64,000 nucleotides of DNA from Anaerococcus jeddahensis (GTDB lineage: Bacteria > Bacillota > Clostridia > Tissierellales > Peptoniphilaceae), in NCBI RefSeq assembly GCF_001182725.1, contig NZ_CWHU01000005.1:496001-560000 (forward strand). The letters are read 5' to 3'. The translations under genes and the position numbers were made by a program. The notes below the pieces were generated by a model. That model ran no database searches. It was given only the letters and a program-made list of their open reading frames with translations, and had not been told where the DNA came from. Of this stretch, positions 62,030-64,000 are shown piece by piece. Each line of letters begins with the position of its first letter. Position 1 is the stretch's first letter.

Positions 62030-62083
62030 AACACCCTGTGGGGGTATCTATTTTTATTATATTGCTAAATTAATTTTTGTAAA
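62030..62083 (-). promoter_or_regulatory. copA-csoR promoter and CsoR operator
   Basis: On the minus strand, TTTACA (62078-62083), 16 bases, TATAAT (62056-62061). Just downstream lies ATACCCCCACAGGGTGT (about 62030-62049), a G/C-tract palindrome of the CsoR type in otherwise AT-rich DNA, placed to block transcription start. Confidence 0.78.
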
Positions 62084-62128
62084 GAAAAAATATTTTTTTA
62101 TGGGTAAAAAATTAATAAGGAGAAAAAA

Positions 62129-62395
62129 ATGAAAAGATATAATATGATTTTTAAAGGAAGAGTTCAAGGAGTTGGTTTCAGATACAAATCCTACATGATT
62201 GCAAATGAACTTGGACTTACGGGAGATGTTTATAATTTATATGACGGTGATGTCGAAGTAAATGTTCAAGGAAATCAAGAAAAAATAGATATTTTTTTGG
62301 ATAGGCTGGCTCACGACAGGTTTATTAGAATTGACGATATAAAAATAAAAGAAAAAGAATTAAAAAATGATGAAAAAGAATTTAAACTTTCATAA
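62129..62395 (+). CDS. acyP: Acylphosphatase
   Basis: 88 residues. The signature GRVQGVGFRYKSY supplies the phosphate-binding loop and catalytic Arg. The conserved Asn is in GDVYNLYDGDVEVNVQG. It hydrolyses acyl phosphates such as acetyl phosphate. AAGGAGA precedes the ATG; the promoter must lie within the region shared with copA. Confidence 0.92.
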   Translation: MKRYNMIFKGRVQGVGFRYKSYMIANELGLTGDVYNLYDGDVEVNVQGNQEKIDIFLDRLAHDRFIRIDDIKIKEKELKNDEKEFKLS

Positions 62396-62436
62396 AAAAA
62401 TAAGGACGCTTGAAAAACAAGGTCCTTATTTTTTTT
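62395..62436. terminator. Bidirectional terminator
   Basis: AAAATAAGGAC and GTCCTTATTTT form an 11-bp stem between convergent acyP and the holin-like gene. Confidence 0.85.
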
Positions 62437-62767
62437 GAAACAAATCTTCTATTACAGGATTTATAATTGCAAGAATTATTGATGCAAAAATTGCAGTAGA
62501 AAATGAATCAATCATAGCTCCACTTGATAAGTTGAAGGCTGTTTGTAAAACTATTGCATTCACAATAAAAGAAAATAATCCTAAAGTTATAATAGTTAAG
62601 GGAAGTGACAATAGTTTTAAAATTGGTTTTATAATTGCATTAACAAATACTAAAAGTAAAGCAGTAATAATTATAGCTTTATTTTCTGTAAATGATATTC
62701 CTGAAAACAAAATATCAAGTATATAAAGACTAATAGCATTTACTAGCCATTGAATTAGTAATTTCAT
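62426..62767 (-). CDS. Phage holin family (YvlD-like, 4-TM) membrane protein
   Basis: 113 residues, four helices. NAIIKPILKLLSLPLTIITL followed by GLFSFIVNAIVL is the hallmark of this family, which is a membrane protein of unknown role despite its holin name. AAAGGAG precedes ATG 62767. Confidence 0.85.
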   Translation of the reverse strand: MKLLIQWLVNAISLYILDILFSGISFTENKAIIITALLLVFVNAIIKPILKLLSLPLTIITLGLFSFIVNAIVLQTAFNLSSGAMIDSFSTAIFASIILAIINPVIEDLFQKK

Positions 62768-62848
62768 TATTTTTCTCCTTTATTTTTTTATAGATTTTAC
62801 AATAAAAATAATTAAATTCAAATTTTGATAGAAAATGAATGAAAATGA

Positions 62849-62876
62849 TTGACTTTGGTTGAAGCTGCATTATAAT
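62849..62876 (+). promoter_or_regulatory. Promoter of the fructose operon, with repeated operator-like motif
   Basis: TTGACT (62849-62854), 16 bases, TATAAT (62871-62876). The ATG is only nine bases after the -10 box, so the mRNA is probably leaderless. Two GAAAATGA repeats, ten bases apart, lie at 62831-62848 next to the -35 box and may bind the DeoR protein. Confidence 0.72.
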
Positions 62877-62884
62877 ATTAGCAA

Positions 62885-63574
62885 ATGATATTTGAAAAAA
62901 GAATTGAAATTATTTTAAACATTTTAAAAAAACAAAGGCAAGTTTCTAATAAGTATTTAATAACAAATCTTAATGTTAGCGAATCTACTTTGAGAAGAGA
63001 TTTAGATTATCTCGAAAAAAGGGGTGATATTAAAAGAGTTCATGGTGGAGCAGTACTTGCAAATATTGAGTTTGAAGAAAAATCTTATGATAAAAACGTT
63101 GTGTCAAATATTGAAAGTAAAATAAAAATCGCTCAAAAAGCTTCAAAAGAAATTTTTAATAGTAAATATATTTATTTGGACGCAGGTACCACTGTAAATC
63201 AAATTATAGATTATTTACCAAAAGATTCTGTTGTAATAACAAATGGAATTATGCATTTAGAAAAACTCGCAAAAAATAATATCAAAACAATTTTTCTAGG
63301 CGGAAATATTAAAAACAAAACAAATGCAGTAATCGGTGAGCAAGCTTTGGAAAATTTATTAAAGTATAATTTCGACTTATGTTTCATCGGAGCAAATGGT
63401 TATTGTGATGGAGAATTTACAACTCACGATCCAGACGAAGCAATAATCAAAAATACTGCGATAAAAAGATCGAAAAGATCAATAATGTTAATAGATAAAT
63501 CAAAATTTGGAAAAGTTTATTTTTCTAAAATATGTGACATAGAAGATGTAGATTTAATAAGGGAGGATTCATGA
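62885..63574 (+). CDS. DeoR-family regulator of the fructose operon (FruR-like)
   Basis: 229 residues. The N-terminal helix-turn-helix reads NKYLITNLNVSESTLRRDLD, then YLEKRGDIKRVHGGAV, the classic DeoR signature. The C-terminal sugar-phosphate domain has IYLDAGTTVNQII and FIGANGYCDGEFTTHDPDEA. It overlaps the kinase gene by four bases (ATGA), so it probably senses fructose 1-phosphate. No ribosome site precedes the start. Confidence 0.9.
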   Translation: MIFEKRIEIILNILKKQRQVSNKYLITNLNVSESTLRRDLDYLEKRGDIKRVHGGAVLANIEFEEKSYDKNVVSNIESKIKIAQKASKEIFNSKYIYLDAGTTVNQIIDYLPKDSVVITNGIMHLEKLAKNNIKTIFLGGNIKNKTNAVIGEQALENLLKYNFDLCFIGANGYCDGEFTTHDPDEAIIKNTAIKRSKRSIMLIDKSKFGKVYFSKICDIEDVDLIREDS

Positions 63575-64000
63575 TTTATACGCTAACTTTAAATCCATCT
63601 ATTGATTATGTTCTAAGAATTTATAAGTTTGATGATGGACAAACTATAAGAAGTAAAAGTGAAGAAAAATATCCTGGTGGAAAGGGAATCATGGTTTCCA
63701 AACTTTTAAAAAATCTTGGAGAAAATTCTGTAAATATTGGTTTTTTGGGTGGTTTTACAGGTGAATTTATTAAAAATAAATTAGAAAATTTAGGAATTGA
63801 TGAAGAATTTACAAAAATTTCTGATGACTCTAGAATAAATGTAAAACTAAAATATGAAAAAGAAACCGAGATTAATGCTCAAGGACCTGAGATTAAAGAA
63901 GAAGAGATTGAAGATTTTTTAAATTATTTGGATAATCTAGAAGAAGATGATTTTGTAATAATCTCAGGCTCAATTCCAAAATCCTTGGGAGATGATTTTT
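63571..64000 (+). CDS. fruK: 1-phosphofructokinase, N-terminal part (runs off the window)
   Basis: 143 codons are visible. TLTLNPSIDYVLRI and the PGGKGIMVSKLLKNLG loop identify the PfkB family, 1-phosphofructokinase or tagatose-6-phosphate kinase type; GFLGGFTGEFI and VIISGSIPKSL follow. It converts fructose 1-phosphate to fructose 1,6-bisphosphate. GGGAGG precedes the start. A PTS gene is expected next but lies outside the window. Confidence 0.88.
   Translation, partial: MIYTLTLNPSIDYVLRIYKFDDGQTIRSKSEEKYPGGKGIMVSKLLKNLGENSVNIGFLGGFTGEFIKNKLENLGIDEEFTKISDDSRINVKLKYEKETEINAQGPEIKEEEIEDFLNYLDNLEEDDFVIISGSIPKSLGDDF

Overview
The window is low-GC, AT-rich Firmicute DNA. Gene content points to an anaerobic coccus of the Peptoniphilaceae (Anaerococcus/Peptoniphilus type), inferred from the two-subunit L-serine dehydratase, L-lactate dehydrogenase, Asp23, ECF transporters, and a YSIRK-like, InlB-repeat surface protein with a degenerate NVQTG sorting signal. 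No rRNA genes or CRISPR arrays were seen; there is one tRNA-Lys(CTT).

Layout. 1-1.6 kb: 3' end of a serine recombinase and a badly decayed gene. 1.6-6.7 kb: two-component system with an FtsX-type ABC exporter and an operator pair between them. 7.1-15.8 kb: AraC regulator divergent from an operon of two half-ABC transporters, a MATE pump that looks inserted, and an ECF transporter (S, T, double-ATPase A). 16.1-20.6 kb: an unusual operon of membrane proteins, a methyltransferase, an ATC-hydrolase-like protein and two alpha/beta hydrolases. 20.6-29.5 kb: an eroded accessory island with recombinase remnants, a dead IS256-family element, a GmrSD-like DUF262/DUF1524 protein split by a frameshift, a CPBP protease, a frameshifted hemolysin III and dispersed short repeats. 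29.5-38.6 kb: HerA/YjgR-type ATPase, small membrane proteins, a second two-component system and a surface protein. 38.6-46.5 kb: an IS110-family element sitting inside a dispersed repeat, a K+ channel, tandem beta-lactamase-like proteins and serine dehydratase. 46.5-64 kb: ordinary chromosome, with a glyoxalase II-like protein, a fluoride-riboswitch antiporter, metE-metF, ldh, a preQ1-riboswitch queT, copper efflux (copA-csoR), acyP and the start of a fructose operon.

Most interesting. (1) The IS110 element has a readable bridge RNA: the two guide pairs in its 5' non-coding end match the insertion site and the element's own joined ends. (2) The repeat it entered is a MITE-like element with about 17-bp imperfect terminal inverted repeats, present three times, each time at a Rho-independent terminator, which is fully duplicated on both sides in two copies. 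(3) Four genes (DUF262/DUF5655, hemolysin III, DUF4428, the surface protein) are each broken by what looks like the loss of one A in an A tract; this is either real variation or a homopolymer error in the assembly. (4) copA is fused in frame to a copZ-like domain through what reads like a former intergenic region with an intact ribosome-binding site and start codon.

All calls are by reading the sequence; no database search was run.
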